A stretch of 64,000 bases of DNA from assembly GCA_002794775.1 (NCBI GenBank), contig NBAY01000023.1:434001-498000 (forward strand), given 5' to 3'. Each line of letters begins with the position of its first letter. Within the stretch, counting starts at the first letter, position 1. Below the pieces are notes generated by a model. That model did no database searches. It was not told the DNA's origin and saw only the letters and a program-made list of their open reading frames with translations. Position numbers and translations under genes: made by a program. The stretch comes from Porodaedalea pini. Lineage: Eukaryota > Basidiomycota > Agaricomycetes > Hymenochaetales > Hymenochaetaceae. This document shows positions 20,920 to 37,177 of the stretch, piece by piece.

Positions 20920-22212
20920 AGGAACTCTACATGGTCAGTTAAAAAGTTTGGCAGCAAAGCTGCATTTGGCACGAGTCTTGTGTTTTGGGCCAAAATGTTC
21001 ACCTCGCGGTGATTTAAGCTGTAGTACTCAACCAAGCTCATTTGGAGAGTGTGGGTGAGCTGTTTGGCGGAGCCTGGACCTAGCAAGTAACATTTGTCAA
21101 CTAGATAGATTCAGTAATAAATAATTTCTTTAATTATTTGGAAAAAAAAAAGACTTACTATCCTCAGCGGCTTCATTGAGCTCTCGAGCAAGAGACGCGA
21201 CTGTTCCACAGTTGTCACTGTCGGTCTCCAGCAGGAGATGCACTGCCTTGTGAACCGTGGGATGCACATCCTGAACATTGGGATGGGAGAGCGAAGTAAC
21301 GAATTCGTGAAGGTGAACGTCCCTTGCGAATTCATGGAGGAATGAGACTTCGATCTCGCTGCCGCTGTGGTTGTTCGTCTTGTAGCCTTTTAGGATTTTG
21401 TTTAGATGCTCATAAGTGAATGCCCAGAAGCCATAGACAGGTCCATAATCATTTATTTGGTCGAAAATGTGAACAACCCAATGAAAATTGGGTTTCATGT
21501 CCATTGGGTGGATCTGAAGGAAAACAATTCAGAGTGCAAACTTGCACTCATCCTCCTGAGTTCACCTTGAGGTATCCCTGAAGATATTCTCCCAAAAGCT
21601 GCTTCACTACATTGAGATCTTCTGAGTGAACCGACTGGGCAAGAATGATCTTGAGAGCTGCCGCTAGCTTGAGGAAATTGTTGGGGTCATCTTTGTGTAT
21701 TCGAATGATTGGCTCTGGGTCTGTCTTGCCTTGCTTCTGTCCTTGCTGCCATTTCTTGTGTTTCTTCTTGTGCTCTTCAGCAGCGAATGGTTGCCACTCA
21801 GACCAGACAAAGGGGATCTAAAAGAAACTCTAGTTAGAAACGTGAGAAGCCAGAGACGACGCGTGTTCTGTCAGGAGAAAACATGACAGGTGACTTACAA
21901 TGACAGGAAGATATGCAAGTGCGAGACCCTTGTATTCATTGGCACTCAGTGAGCTGGCTGCTGGATAGCCAATGCTGGATGGGAGCTGTTTTACCCAGGA
22001 TGGCATTTCAAACTAGATAAAGCATACTAAGTCAGTTTATAAAGATTAGTTATAAAAATAATACTTTCCTCACCAAGATATTCGTTGAGCAAGTCAAGCT
22101 CATGCCGTACAAGCCTGGGCTTCATACGCTCATGCAACGTGTCTGTCTTGATCCAGGAGTCATGCCATTGAGACTTCATAACCCCTAAGTATTATTAATG
22201 AGTACACATATG

Positions 22213-22636
22213 TGTCAGAACTCGAACTTTCCCTTTTCTTTTATTTTCCCTTTTACCATTTCCTTTCTTTGAATCGCCCTTTTTCGTTATATTTAATCAT
22301 CTTTCCAATCATTTCCCACGATTCCTTTACATGACCGTCATTCATTCTATTCCGTCTGCCCATGTAACATTAGGTAATATAGTCTCACGGTCATCGCTAT
22401 ATAAGGTCTCAGGAATTGCATGAACTCCTTGTTCTGCTTTTCCTCTTACCTCCACAATGACCTAGGTGAGACTCGTCCCCCTTGTATTAGTTTAGTCTTG
22501 TATTAATCCTCTTACCTCCGTGATGACCTAGCCTGAGTAAGCATGTCCCGAGTCTACGCTCGAGTATAGCACGTCCCAGACAACAGTCAGCCGAGGCCTG
22601 CCCAGTCCGAGTCATCTCCCGGACTCCCGCCTAACA
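22213..22636. repeat. 424-bp solo LTR in a transposase intron
   Basis: It starts TGTCAGAACTCG and ends CTCCCGCCTAACA (TG..CA) and is flanked by the perfect 5-bp duplication ATATG (22208-22212 and 22637-22641). A TATATAAG box lies near 22400 on the plus strand. The insertion is inside an intron of the Tnp2 gene (between LMHNILLG and GVMKSQWHD), so it need not have destroyed the coding sequence by itself. Confidence 0.92.
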
Positions 22637-24637
22637 ATATGTGCAAAAAAAAAATGAAAGACAAAAACCAACCTAATAGTATGTTGTGCATCAGATCGAT
22701 CACCATCATACGGATGAGATCAAAATAGTGAAGCCTTGCTAGTTCTGTGTAACTAGTGCCGTGCTCACTGAAGAGACCCTCTTTCTCCTCATTATTGGCT
22801 GCCCGGTACTTGAAAGCGAGTTGGTGTTGTTCTTCGCCGGTTCAAGGAGTAAAGCCTAGTAATATTATAAAGTCACTTGTTCTCACTTAATAGAATAAAA
22901 TTACTGTCTCTTAGTCCTGCGGGGGTCGCCAAGTCTTTGTGAGGCGCCTTACACCGGGTGCAAAACATTGCATGTCCATGATCAGCAAAACCACATACCC
23001 GGCAGAGTGCCAGGTGATCACAGAATACAGTGATGAGTATGAGACGAACAAGCCAGCCTACAATGAATAATCATCATAATAGCGTGCCATAGAAATAAAC
23101 AATATTAATACATACCTTCTGGATAATGTGGTATTATGATGACGACGCCTTCCTCGAACAGACGAATGAGATCATCCACAAAAGGGACTAGTATATGCTG
23201 TGTCTGCTTGCTGTCAGGGGCCTTTGGACCTGGGAATATGCCGCACAGCAGCAAGTATCGCAGTCGATACCTACTAATTATTAAAAAAAACATAAAGAAA
23301 AAGAGAGAATGATTGAGTTACTCACCTGAACTGAATTGGAAGGTTCACTATGCAGCACAAAGGCATGTCTGAGGAGTGTGTACCAGAATATTTACTATGC
23401 TGATAGCCAAATCTGCAAAAGATAACAGAAACGTAGATAATTCCGAAAAAAAGAAAGAAAATAGTTGAACTCACCTGTCAAAACTGAGTGTTATCGTGAT
23501 GCGGAGCTCATCCTTGCTCTGGTGATCCAGACTATTATCGAAGAAGAATTGGCCATCTGGTCCCAAGATCGTTTTCCAGATGTCGCCATCCATGATGTTG
23601 CACATTTCGCCAGGTTTCGTTTCACATGATCGCCAAGAGTCCAGTAGATCTTCCATCTCTTCATGGCTGAGTAGTTCAGCCAGCTGTATTGTGATCAGAT
23701 TGAAAGCATATTTTACAAGAATATCTTGATCTTGAGTCTGGATGTCTGGAAAATTGTCTTTGCAGTTGAATAGAGGAATTTCACAGTTTGAGCAGATTGT
23801 AGAAGGCAGCGAGTCATGAGGGACAATGCAGCAGCAGTTAGGACACATTGGCATGATTAGGAATGTATCTTGAAAATTCAGCTTGTGGAACGTTGAGTTG
23901 AGTGTAATTATCGGAGTCGAGCTGTCCAGAAAGGCTTGGAGTAGACCAAAGACAATCTTGAGGACACGTAAAATGAGGTCGCACCCTCAGAATGGCAGGT
24001 GGTATGTCAAGTGAAGCCAACAGACCAGTAGAAGAACTATTCTCCAGAAAAGTGTACCATCAGTGTTTCTAAGAATGGTTGCTGGCAGTGGAGGTGGGTT
24101 CGGGACTTTCAAGATGTAGGTAGGATGAGCAAGGTCTTCAGGGACCAAGTAATGCTGAAGCAGTGGTCTTCCGGGAGTAACATCGGCAGCTAAGATACAT
24201 GAAATAAATGTAAGGGATCAGATGCAATGACAGAATCGTAACTACGTACCATGCGCCATCTCGCAGCCATCCACCTCCATTCCAACCTCCTCAGCACCCA
24301 TGTCTTCATTCCAAGCACCCGCATCGTCTGATCCATTGGGGAATCCACCAAAATCGTCATTGTCTGTAAGGATAATCTCCTGGTCTTGCTATGCTGCAGT
24401 CCCTGTTGATGAGGCATTTGCTGCTGTTGCTGTTACTCTGGTTGGCACTCTGAATGGCTGAGACATATATCTTGAGTCGTGAGCTGGCGCTGCTTGGTCA
24501 ATCAGCAGGTGTCATTCGACTGTGTAAGTGGGCAACTTTCGACCCATGCCATTTGTTTCTTGAAGACAGTGTTGGCATTTGCATATATGGACTTTTTTCT
24601 TGTATTTGTATTTGCTGTCTTTTTTGTTGGGTGCCAT

Positions 24638-25074
24638 AGTAGAGAGTGGTGAGTTATGTGGTCGAAGTAAGAAATGAAGATGCATAGACGCACTGCACAT
24701 CACACTGTAGGGACTTAGCGCTGCGTGCGTCTACGTATCTTGCAAATCTCAACCTCAGTAATCTTATCTGTGGGGAAGATAATCTATACAAACTTAATTT
24801 TGTGATAAGCCATGTATGGCAACTATGCGGATCTGCCCGAGCCACATAGGTGTCCTATTGAATCTCACACAAAATGTCTAGTAGTTAAATACCTTCCTAT
24901 CACAACTGATTGTAATAGCTTGCCTACAAAAATTTGACTAGTCACTCCTATATTATATTTAACATTTCTAATAGCATTTTGTATAGTAATACTACTCTAC
25001 GACTGGTATACATGCATATAGACTACCTTCAAAGGACTACATGGGGGTGTGGTAGGACCCCCTAAAACACAGTG
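24638..25074. other. Upstream region and right end of the CACTA element
   Basis: Non-coding, AT-rich. It would hold the promoter of the minus-strand transposase and ends in the CACTA inverted repeat. No separate gene is seen. Confidence 0.5.
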
Positions 25075-25108
25075 ATTACTGTTTTCTGTGTCTTTCATTT
25101 TATATGAG
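25075..25108 (+). mobile_element. Right part of the MITE split by the CACTA element
   Basis: Begins with the duplicated ATT and continues ACTGTTTTCTGTGTCTTTC, as in the MITE at 27656 onward; the match fades after about 25108. Confidence 0.75.
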
Positions 25109-25765
25109 AGGATTACTGCCCTTTTCAGAAGTATTGTCACACATCAAATTCATGTGGTTTTGATGCGTCTTGTGGCATAACTGCAGAAATTCGAGTAAAT
25201 GACAATTTACTGTGTCAATTCCTCACAATACATGTTCATTAAGCACTCAAAAAAATGTACTTGCTCATCCAAATCCGAATCTGTAAAAATATCTGGGGTT
25301 AGCTGAAATGTTTTGTCAAAATAAGTCAAACAATGTCAACCAGCCCTGTTTCAACTCCTCACCCTCACTAATGCAAAAATCATACCCCTTTCCTCTCATC
25401 CCATAAATTTTTTTTCTCTACCTGTAAATTAGGTTTACATGTATGGCAATCCCGTGCATAAGTTTGGTGTCATTCTGTGCACTATTCGTGGTGTAATGGG
25501 GATGTTTCTGTTCTTTGGACACCTGCTCTCACCCGGGTTTGGACAGTCCATTTCATACAGCTCTGCCAATTTGACAGGTAAAAATACAAAACTTCTTGCA
25601 TTGCATAGACAATCCTATCTACTACAGCCTGGGTTATTTGGGGGCCCCTCCACCTTGATTTGACACTGTAGTGGTGATTTATTTTTGACCTGCATGCCAT
25701 AGCACCATGCGCCATCTGCATATCTGAAGTATAGAAGTTGGGAACAATGTGTTGCTTCATAAGTA
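25109..25765. other. Non-coding stretch, diverged foldback-like sequence
   Basis: No gene seen. The stretch 25190-25440 has phrases such as ATTAAGCACTCAAAAAAA and ACCTGTAAATTAGG that resemble the arms of the 853-bp foldback element, so it may be an old diverged relative. The resemblance is patchy. Confidence 0.35.
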
Positions 25766-27619
25766 CTACTCCATCTCAAGAAGAGATGGCCACAGATATC
25801 TCACTGGCATACCAGGTGAGCATATCGGCCGTGTCAACACCGTGTGGTGTGACAGTGGAGACGGTGACACACTGTTCCTGTGGTACAGGTAAGCCAGCCT
25901 TGCTGGCATCTGGAATCCTGGCACAGGATCCACCATTGCTGCAGCTGCCACAGACAATGGCTGAGGTGCATACAGCGACTGTGGGATGTCCGCACAATGT
26001 GCGTACTCCTGGCACGTCAGCGTGATAGGGGGCGTGCCATACCCATACATCCCTGCCACTGCCGACACTGATGATTGTCCAGTTGTTAGGTGCCCATTCG
26101 GTGACTTTGTCCACTCCCATTCATGCTCAGCATGCACCTGTTCATACGAAGGCCGCACAGATGGGTATGGCTCAACTGGCGCAAGCTGCAGGGCGAGGGC
26201 AAATGTGCCTGCACCTGCATTGCTGTCACTGTCCCCATACCTGCACCAGCACTGTCATCGACGTGAAGTGTGTCGCTCTGCTTGAGCAGGTGGCGCACCT
26301 GTGCTGGGTGCGGTGTCCGAATCTGTCTTTGCTCCCTGTCTTGCAAACTCCAACGTCTGTCAAGCGGCCTGTTGAACTCATCGGCACTCACACTCGAGCT
26401 GCTCGATGACTCTGATGAGGACAAGTCGTCTGGTGGTGGTCACTCCCATTCTTGGTACAGACTTTGACACTGGCATTGGCGCCATTGTTGGGATTGCTGT
26501 TGGGATTGCTGCTGGGATTGATAATACCAACGCATGTCCTCTGGCTCCTCCATGATCCCAGATATCCCAAACCCTGCAAAACTTGCATTTTGGTTCTGGC
26601 TTGTTGCCATAGCCATCACTGGTGGGCCATGCATCGGATCAGGCACAGATGCGTGTCTTAAAGCCTCATCTCGTTCTTGCCCTCGCTCATGCACAAAATG
26701 TGCCGCAGACTCTAGGCAGACACCATACTCCTGCTGTGAGCTGTAGTCATCCACAGGCGCAGAGCAATGGGACTGTGATCATGACTTTGCACTCGCTTTC
26801 CCCTTTGCCTCACAGTCCTGATCACACTCAGACAACCCAGCACGTCACACGCCATCAATCCATGCACACACACGGTCCATGCTACTACGTTCTTTCTTCT
26901 GTTCTTTTGTTGCTTCTTTTGCCTTCTCCTTCACAGGCTGCACAGCTGTCGGGAAGATATACTCCTCTCCATCCTCTCTCCCCTCTTCGTCCTCTTCCCC
27001 CTCCTCTTCATCATCGTCATCATCATTGTCATCCACAGGATACCGATAATCATACTGTTCACTCATTCTTCTTGGGATTGGTTGCACCATCCATGCCATC
27101 CCCATCGCAAGTGCATCTGCAGGGAGCATCCTCACACGCTGCATCCCCTGAGCTTGCACATGCCCTGGGCCTGGCATCACTGCACTCGCATGCTGGTGAT
27201 GTGCAGCCCCAGGGAGTGTCTGTGTGCAGCTCACCATTGCCGTCATCTGTGCAGCTGAGGCTGAGGCGGAAGAGTAGCGATCAGTGGATTCGACAGGTAC
27301 GCTCACCCGCCCGCCATATGCACGAGACGGTGGGCAATGATGCATCGCAGCATGGCTGCCGCTGCTATTGGATGTCTGGCCCAGCATCTGCACCTCTGGA
27401 TACGCAGTATACTGTGCACCACCCACAGCATCTCGTTCGCGGTGCTGAGGCCAGGCGGGGCTCGGTGCACGCATGTTCGGGTGCAATTTGGATGGGGCGA
27501 GCATCACTTTCGTGCTCGATTTTGGCAGGTACGAGTTTTGCTGAGTGATGTCCAATGCACACAAATACGAGGACGAGGGCACACGGGACATGCCAGCATT
27601 CGCACTAATGCTCTCCTTC
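25766..27619 (-). pseudogene. Unrecognised low-complexity protein region
   Basis: A GC-richer stretch with open minus-strand frames in series (27619-26845, 26754-26440, 26424-26086, 26158-25766). Features are a Ser/Pro/His-rich N-terminal part, an acidic run (DDNDDDDDEEEGEEDEE near 26990) followed by a Lys-rich part, a Gln/Ser repeat (QSQQQSQQQSQQ near 26500) and another acidic Ser stretch. No folded domain is recognised. It may be a captured disordered host protein or an old gene; long overlapping plus-strand frames are composition shadows. Confidence 0.35.
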
Positions 27620-27797
27620 ACTTGAGGTAGTGGGCCATTGGGATGGCAAGCTACGATTACTGTTTTCTATGTCTTTTATTTTATATGAGGACTAAAGCTT
27701 GAAAATTATACTAAAACATTATTCTCATTAGTGAATTATTTAGTATTCAGTAAACAGTAATCGTAGCTTGCCATCCTAATGGCCCACTACCTCAAGT
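27620..27797 (+). mobile_element. 178-bp CTTGAGG MITE, copy 1
   Basis: The ends ACTTGAGGTAGTGGGCCATT and its reverse complement form an inverted repeat of about 45 bp, with an AT-rich centre (AATTATACTAAAACATTATTC). It is found inverted at 35608-35784 and as split halves at 15378 and 25075. It has no coding capacity. A target duplication is not evident (TTC on the left, ATT on the right). Confidence 0.88.
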
Positions 27798-28175
27798 ATT
27801 GTCTTTTGTTGTGGGCAAAGTTAGGGAGCCCGATTTGGGTTTTTGTCAGCTTTTATAAGCTGATGGCATACCATATATGTTAATTTTGGACCCCTTTTCT
27901 GCTAAATTCGGGCTGTGGCTATGAAGGGTTCACTGCTTTTGTGGCTGTACAGTGCTCACTTTCTTCATTGGCATATTTAATTTTATTCAACCATCAAAAT
28001 CTCACCCTTGAACCATGTAAAAAAACTTCAGACAATTCTCTATCTGTCTATGTATTTTTTGTAAAATAAAGTGGCCTGGTTGAATTAAAAATCGGTCGGA
28101 AGCAAAGTTGACGACAGTGCCAACATGTGATCTCTTGCGGTCGTCGACGAGTCTGTTTTGCTGCAGCAAAGACAC
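27798..28175 (+). repeat. Shared leader of cassettes A and B (copy B)
   Basis: Nearly identical to about 7590-7985 in the same orientation, including the TCAGCTT/AAGCTGA hairpin. The first bases of the copy A leader (GTTACGATTACTGAGTTTAC) are missing because the MITE lies here. Confidence 0.85.
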
Positions 28176-28199
28176 TCGCGCTCCCTCTTAAGTTTGCTT

Positions 28200-30955
28200 A
28201 GGCCAAGGGCCTCCTCAAGCCACATCCGCAGTGTCTTCACCTCGCTCTCAGTTGCCATCCTGCCACTCCTCAGGCTCAGACACAGTCGCATCGAGAAGGT
28301 CTTCGCAACTAGGAGGTTTCAAGGATGCAGTCGGTGTCGGGATTGCGAGCGGGCCAAGGGGCAGTGTTCCGCCTTCCAAGATGGGTACGTCATTGCATTC
28401 CCATCTTTCCTTGCTTAACCTTGTTCATCCTGTCTAACGCAAATTCGCAGCAAATCCAATTAGTTTTGGTACGGCAAATGGTTCCATGAACGATAAAACG
28501 ACTGCCCCGTCCTCCTCGCCGGCGCCTGCCCCGCCTCTTGCTAAACCTGAGTCGCGGCCTGTACAGTCGTTCGGTTCCATCGAAGCAATGCAAAGCAGCA
28601 TGCCGACGACAGCAAAACCGTCTCCGGCATCTGCATCTTCCGTCTCATCTGCTGCATCGTCATTTTCTGCGGCGTCAACGGCGAACACGACGCCCGCCAC
28701 AGTGCCACTCAAGCCTAAGGTTGATGTCTCTGCGTTCTTCCGTTGCGGCGGAAGCAGCGCAAAAACCTCTTCACCTGTAAATTTTTCCTTTCCCGAGAGC
28801 ATGGCTTCGCCGCCAATGCGTTCGAACACCTTATCTCCCGCTGTGCCGCCCGCACAATCCTAAAACACTCCCAGACCAGCTGGCCCCGGTCCTCATCCTC
28901 ATGCCCACCCACATCAACAACCTCCACAGCCATACCCACAACCTTTTGTACCCGCAGCTTTGCGAAATCAAGGCGTTGGGAATGGCCTTCGCTCACCATC
29001 TTTCCAGTGCGGCGAATAGACCATCCGTCAACAACGGACCGCCTGGTGCAAACGGAAACAGCATGCCTTCGCCTCGCCTCGCACCCCCGCAGCATCAACC
29101 GCACATGCAGCACCAGCGCCAACAGCAGCTTGCACCCGTCCAAGGCATGCCGCCGCAGATGCAGCCTGTTCCTGGATGGCCTGGTTACTATGCAAGTTAA
29201 ATTTAAATTTCTCATATTTTGTTTAGCTCTAACTATACCGCAGATCTCCTACATGCCCAGTATGCCGATGCAAGGTGTCCCCAGTGCGGAGCACTATATG
29301 CAGTATCCACCGCAATGCTGGCACATGCATGCACCCCAACATCCCCACCAGGGGGCGCCCGGTACGAACGGTCCGCCGCAGACGCCGCTCGCACATTCCT
29401 ATGGTCTCCCTGTTTGCTCACCCCGCCAACCGCCACCCCCGCTGCAGGCACCAGGAACACCACCCGTGGGTGTCTCAGTGCCGATCCCAAGCGCGGGTGC
29501 GCGTTTGAACACCAATGCTAACGCCTTCGTCCCTGTCCAGGGCGCGCCGACGCAGTCGCAGCATCAAAACAGGATCAAAATCAGTCCATGAGCTTGATCC
29601 GAAGGGGCTTCGAAGCAGGGTGGTACGCCGTCGATGCCTTCCACTCCTGCATCTGACAGGAATGGACGACGTGCAGCAGTTTGGCTAGAGAGACGAAGCA
29701 AGGTTGAAGAGAATTACGGGGAAGCGGGTACAAAAGGCGAAAGAAGAGGAAGAGTGTCAGCGCAAGGAAGTGGAGGAAAAGCAACGGTTCCAGAAGGCAG
29801 AGGAAGAGGCCAAAGCTAAAGCAGAGGCGGAGGCTGAGAAGTCAAAGCCTGTTGCACTCGTGATCAAATCGAGGAAAGAGGGTGAAGCGTCCTCAACTGT
29901 ATCCGACGTCCCACCTTCTACGTCGCCTGAAACATCCAAGAGACGGCCTATCCCTAGACCGCTCGAGCTCTCCTCAACTCACAAATCCATCCCTCAACCT
30001 CTCCCATCCGCCCTTGCTACCGCCCGCCACATCCAAGATATTTACCAGGTCCAGTATCCGGAAGGCATCAAGAGTCCCAAGCCAGAGCTTAACACGAACG
30101 CGAAGGATGGCAAGTTCCGGTTCGTATTTATTGCCTCGCTTTCTTTCCGCGACTAACAAGCTGACGCTATATTTCTGCGATTAGCTACGACCGAGACTTC
30201 CTTCTCCAATTCATGTCCGTGTGCAATGAAAAGCCGGACAATCTCCCTCCTCTTGAGGCTATCGGTCTCGAGCCATCCGATCAATCGCATTCTATGGGCC
30301 GGGGTGGCTCTGGACGCTGAGGCGTATCTGTAGTATGGGCCAGCCATCTTCCACTACTTCAAGGCAAGCATCGATTGGGCTTGGCATCAGTGCTTTGAAC
30401 GGCTTCGGTGGCGAACCTGGTTCAGGCTTTGCGATGGGCAACTTCTCTGCACCGAACAAACTGTCAAGTGAAGAGCGCTTCATGCGCTCGACATCGATGA
30501 GCGGTGGACCCAATGGCCTTCTATTTGCAAGCGGGCGCCCATCGCCTATGGTTCGCTCTTCCAGTCAGGATGGTGCGGGCACTTGGGCAACAAGTGCACA
30601 CGTAGCAAACGCGGCGACTCAACACGCAACGAATCGAACCGTATCAGCGCTTCTGCCAATCAGTTCAACACGAATGCTGCTTCCTCCGTCGAACCTGTTG
30701 CGCCGCTCGAGCAGTCTGCGAACCGCTGGGTCGCGGGAAGCACGTCCAGGCGTGGGGCCTCGAATGACCCAGACTCACCGAGATCGTAGACAAGAAGGTC
30801 CGTTCGCTGCTCAACAAGCTCACTATGGAGAAGTTTGAGTCCATCTTAAACCAGATCATTGTGTAGGCAAACAAGAGTGAGAGCGAGAAGGATGGGCGTA
30901 CACTTATTCAGGTCATCTGGCCTGTGTTCGAGAAGGCGACGGATGAGGCGGTTGG
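28200..30955 (+). pseudogene. eIF4G translation factor fragment fused to PRP8
   Basis: eIF4G is the cap-binding complex scaffold that binds eIF4E, poly(A)-binding protein and eIF4A. The disordered N-terminal region is visible in order: GIASGPRGSVPPSKMG (28340), an intron, PISFGTANGSMNDK (28455), PLKPKVDVSAFFR (28706), HPHQQPPQPYPQPFVPAA, YMPSMPMQGVPSAEHYMQYP (29250), and a Lys/Glu-rich helical stretch (29710-29850). After an intron ending TTAG the eIF4E-binding motif YxxxxLL (YDRDFLL, 30186-30206) follows. Then come the GISALNGFGGEPGSGF and RWVAGSTSRRG linkers, and the start of the MIF4G domain ([40 protein letters not shown] at 30930-30955). There the sequence switches to PRP8. Stops near 28861, 29012, 29589 and 30318 mark it as a pseudogene. 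Confidence 0.88.
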
Positions 30956-35510
<4,555 letters not shown>

Positions 35511-35512
<2 letters not shown>

Positions 35513-35607
35513 TTACAATTACTGAGTTTACAAAGCATTGTCTTTTATCGTGGGCCAATTTTTGGAGCCTGATTTGGGTTTTTGTCAGCTTCATAAGCTG
35601 ATGGCAT
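35511..35607 (+). repeat. Third copy of the cassette leader start
   Basis: TGTTACAATTACTGAGTTTAC through the hairpin AAGCTGATGGCATA matches 7564-7663, directly after the PRP8 fragment. It is cut by MITE copy 2 at 35608. This suggests that a further cassette once followed, or that the leader is really a terminal sequence present at both cassette ends. Confidence 0.8.
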
Positions 35608-35784
35608 ACTTGAGGTAGTGGGCCATAGGATGGCAAGCTATGACTACTGTTTACTGAATACTAAATAATTCACTAATGAGAATAATGTTTTAGTATAATT
35701 TTCAAGCTTTAGTTCTCATATAAAATAAAAGATACAGAAAACAGTAATCGTAGCTTGCCATCTCAATGGCCCACTACCTCAAGT
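35608..35784 (-). mobile_element. 177-bp CTTGAGG MITE, copy 2 (inverted)
   Basis: Reverse complement of the MITE at 27620-27797 with a few differences. It lies exactly between cassette B and the left palindrome arm. With copy 1 it brackets cassette B in inverted orientation. Confidence 0.88.
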
Positions 35785-36792
35785 GAAGTGTCAGCACGAC
35801 GTCATCCCATTTGGTCACAATGTGCAGGTGAGACATGTACAGTGCTTTTGCGCACTCAAACATCTCCAGTTGGATAGTCTCAAGAAGTGCAGGTATGGCA
35901 ATCTCCAGTTCTACAAGTGCTAGTAGCACTTGAACACCTCAATCATGTCACACAGAAAGTGTTTGCTTCTTCTGGATATCAACTGGACCGAGTTTGAGGC
36001 AAAGTAGCACATTCTAGACAAAAAGCCATTTGTAAGATTACAGGCAAACCAGGGAGCAAGAAATAATATGTTTATACCTTCTGTTCCCAGTCGTTGAACT
36101 TGTAGCCAGGAGTGTAGCCGTCGAGTACATCTGCCTTTGTGTGGATACCAGCTCTCCTGAGTGTCTTCGCGAGCTGCTCCCAGTCATATAATGCCTGCTT
36201 ATTAGTGCGCACAGTGATACTGCAGGGGTCAACAATTGCTTGGACACTCGTGACGCATGATGGGAGAACAAGACCCTGGTTGTTGCTGTGAATCATGACC
36301 ATGACTCTGATGGTGCAGGTGCTTAGGCCCCACAAGTTCTGCCACACAAAATTTGCCACTGTTTGGACCCGTACATTGTGGATCGTCTGGGTCTTCGACC
36401 ATAATTTTAAACATCTCTGGCCGCAAAAAGTTTTGGCCAAGGCAATGTGACGGATGCCACGACTGGTTGTCAGAATGAAGTCTTCCATGGTCGTCATGTA
36501 CAGACCACCAGCAAACTTCTCCTTCTCGGACTTGATGCTGGGGATGGTGGGTATGGCGAGCAGCTCCTCGTACACACACCAATTTAAGCCAAGAATTTCC
36601 TGTACTTCAGTGTCAGCCTCTTTCTTCATGAGATGCACAGTGTGGCCTTCCTGCCATAGGAATTAGCGCGTACAGAGGAATGGCTGGGGGCTCTTGAACT
36701 CCCAGCACACAACACTGTTCACTGGTTGAGCTTGAGGGGGTAGATCATGATAGCTCTTGATCTATTTGGTGTAGTAGAGATACATGGCCGTT
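35785..36792 (-). pseudogene. Prolyl-tRNA synthetase copy 2, 3' part (left arm)
   Basis: Mirror of 43642-44650. Reading leftwards: [50 protein letters not shown]-like parts (with NLWG here), ITVRTNKQALYD, and GYTPGYKFNDWEQK at 36080. It ends at the MITE boundary 35784, losing the last residues that the right arm keeps. It has stops and frame changes like its mirror, with about five amino-acid differences in the 188-residue main frame. Confidence 0.88.
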
Positions 36793-37143
36793 TTTAAGTG
36801 GACATGCAATATGTACGTGGACTCCTTGTGTTTTGTCTGGGCAAGCTCCTGCCTTGCATTTAGGCTCAAGCTGACGTATGGGTCAGGCGTGCCTCCACCA
36901 ATCTTAGTACCTTTCAGGCCGTGCACGGAGTGAATCGTGACCTGCAGCACACTGATAGCGGTGTCAATCAGTGCACCTGAGAGGAGCTGCTCAAGATTGA
37001 GGGTGAAGACTGGCACAAGGAGGGTCAGTGTGTGGTGGTGACAGTGAGGAGTCCAAGATGAGCTCACCATTCGGGTCATACATCATTGGTCCAAGGATAG
37101 AGTGAACCATGTCTCAGATGAAGGCAGACAGACCAGGAATCTA
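36793..37143 (-). pseudogene. Tricalbin-like SMP end + C2 fragment (left arm)
   Basis: Mirror of 43291-43641; see that entry. It differs by one residue (LLSGALIDT here, LLSGAPIDT on the right). Confidence 0.75.
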
Positions 37144-37177
37144 AACTACCGTGTCAATGGAATTGTCGAATTCAATC

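Larger units (their letters stand above)
19590..24637 (-). pseudogene. Tnp2-type CACTA transposase, interrupted
   Basis: Reading right to left, it starts at ATG 24637 (MAPNKKDSKYKYKKK, then CKCQHC). It continues with an acidic linker (24400-24250), a zinc-finger-like MCPNCCCIVPHD with CSNCEIP (about 23854-23770), and DGDIWKTI then LRITITLSFDR (to 23471). A block FRYRLRYLLLCGIFPGPKAP..FVDDLIRLFEEG follows (23290-23110), then RMMVIDLMHNILLG with the candidate catalytic Asp at 22695-22697, and GVMKSQWHDSWIKTDTLHER (22170). After FEMPSWVKQLPSSIGYPA (22020) comes FHWVVHIFDQINDYGPVYGFW (21480), and the C-terminal domain runs to 19590. This order matches Tnp2/Transposase_21 proteins of Agaricomycetes. 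Short GT..AG introns separate the blocks. A stop near 22845, a foldback element in the C-terminal exon and a solo LTR in an intron are present. Confidence 0.9.
15417..25074. mobile_element. 9.66-kb CACTA (EnSpm) transposon with 3-bp duplication
   Basis: The ends are CACTGCGTTTTAGGGGGTCC on the left and, as reverse complement, CACTGTGTTTTAGGGGGTCC on the right. They are flanked by the direct duplication ATT (15414-15416 and 25075-25077). CACTA-type ends, a 3-bp duplication and the Tnp2-type transposase inside (19590-24637, minus) are concordant. It also carries a plus-strand accessory gene, a captured G-protein beta fragment, a solo LTR and a foldback element. The transposase is interrupted, so the copy is probably not autonomous now. 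Confidence 0.93.

Noticed and set aside
26622..27548. A 308-codon plus-strand protein
   Set aside because: His/Pro/Ser-rich composition and overlap with the acidic minus-strand frame suggest a compositional shadow.
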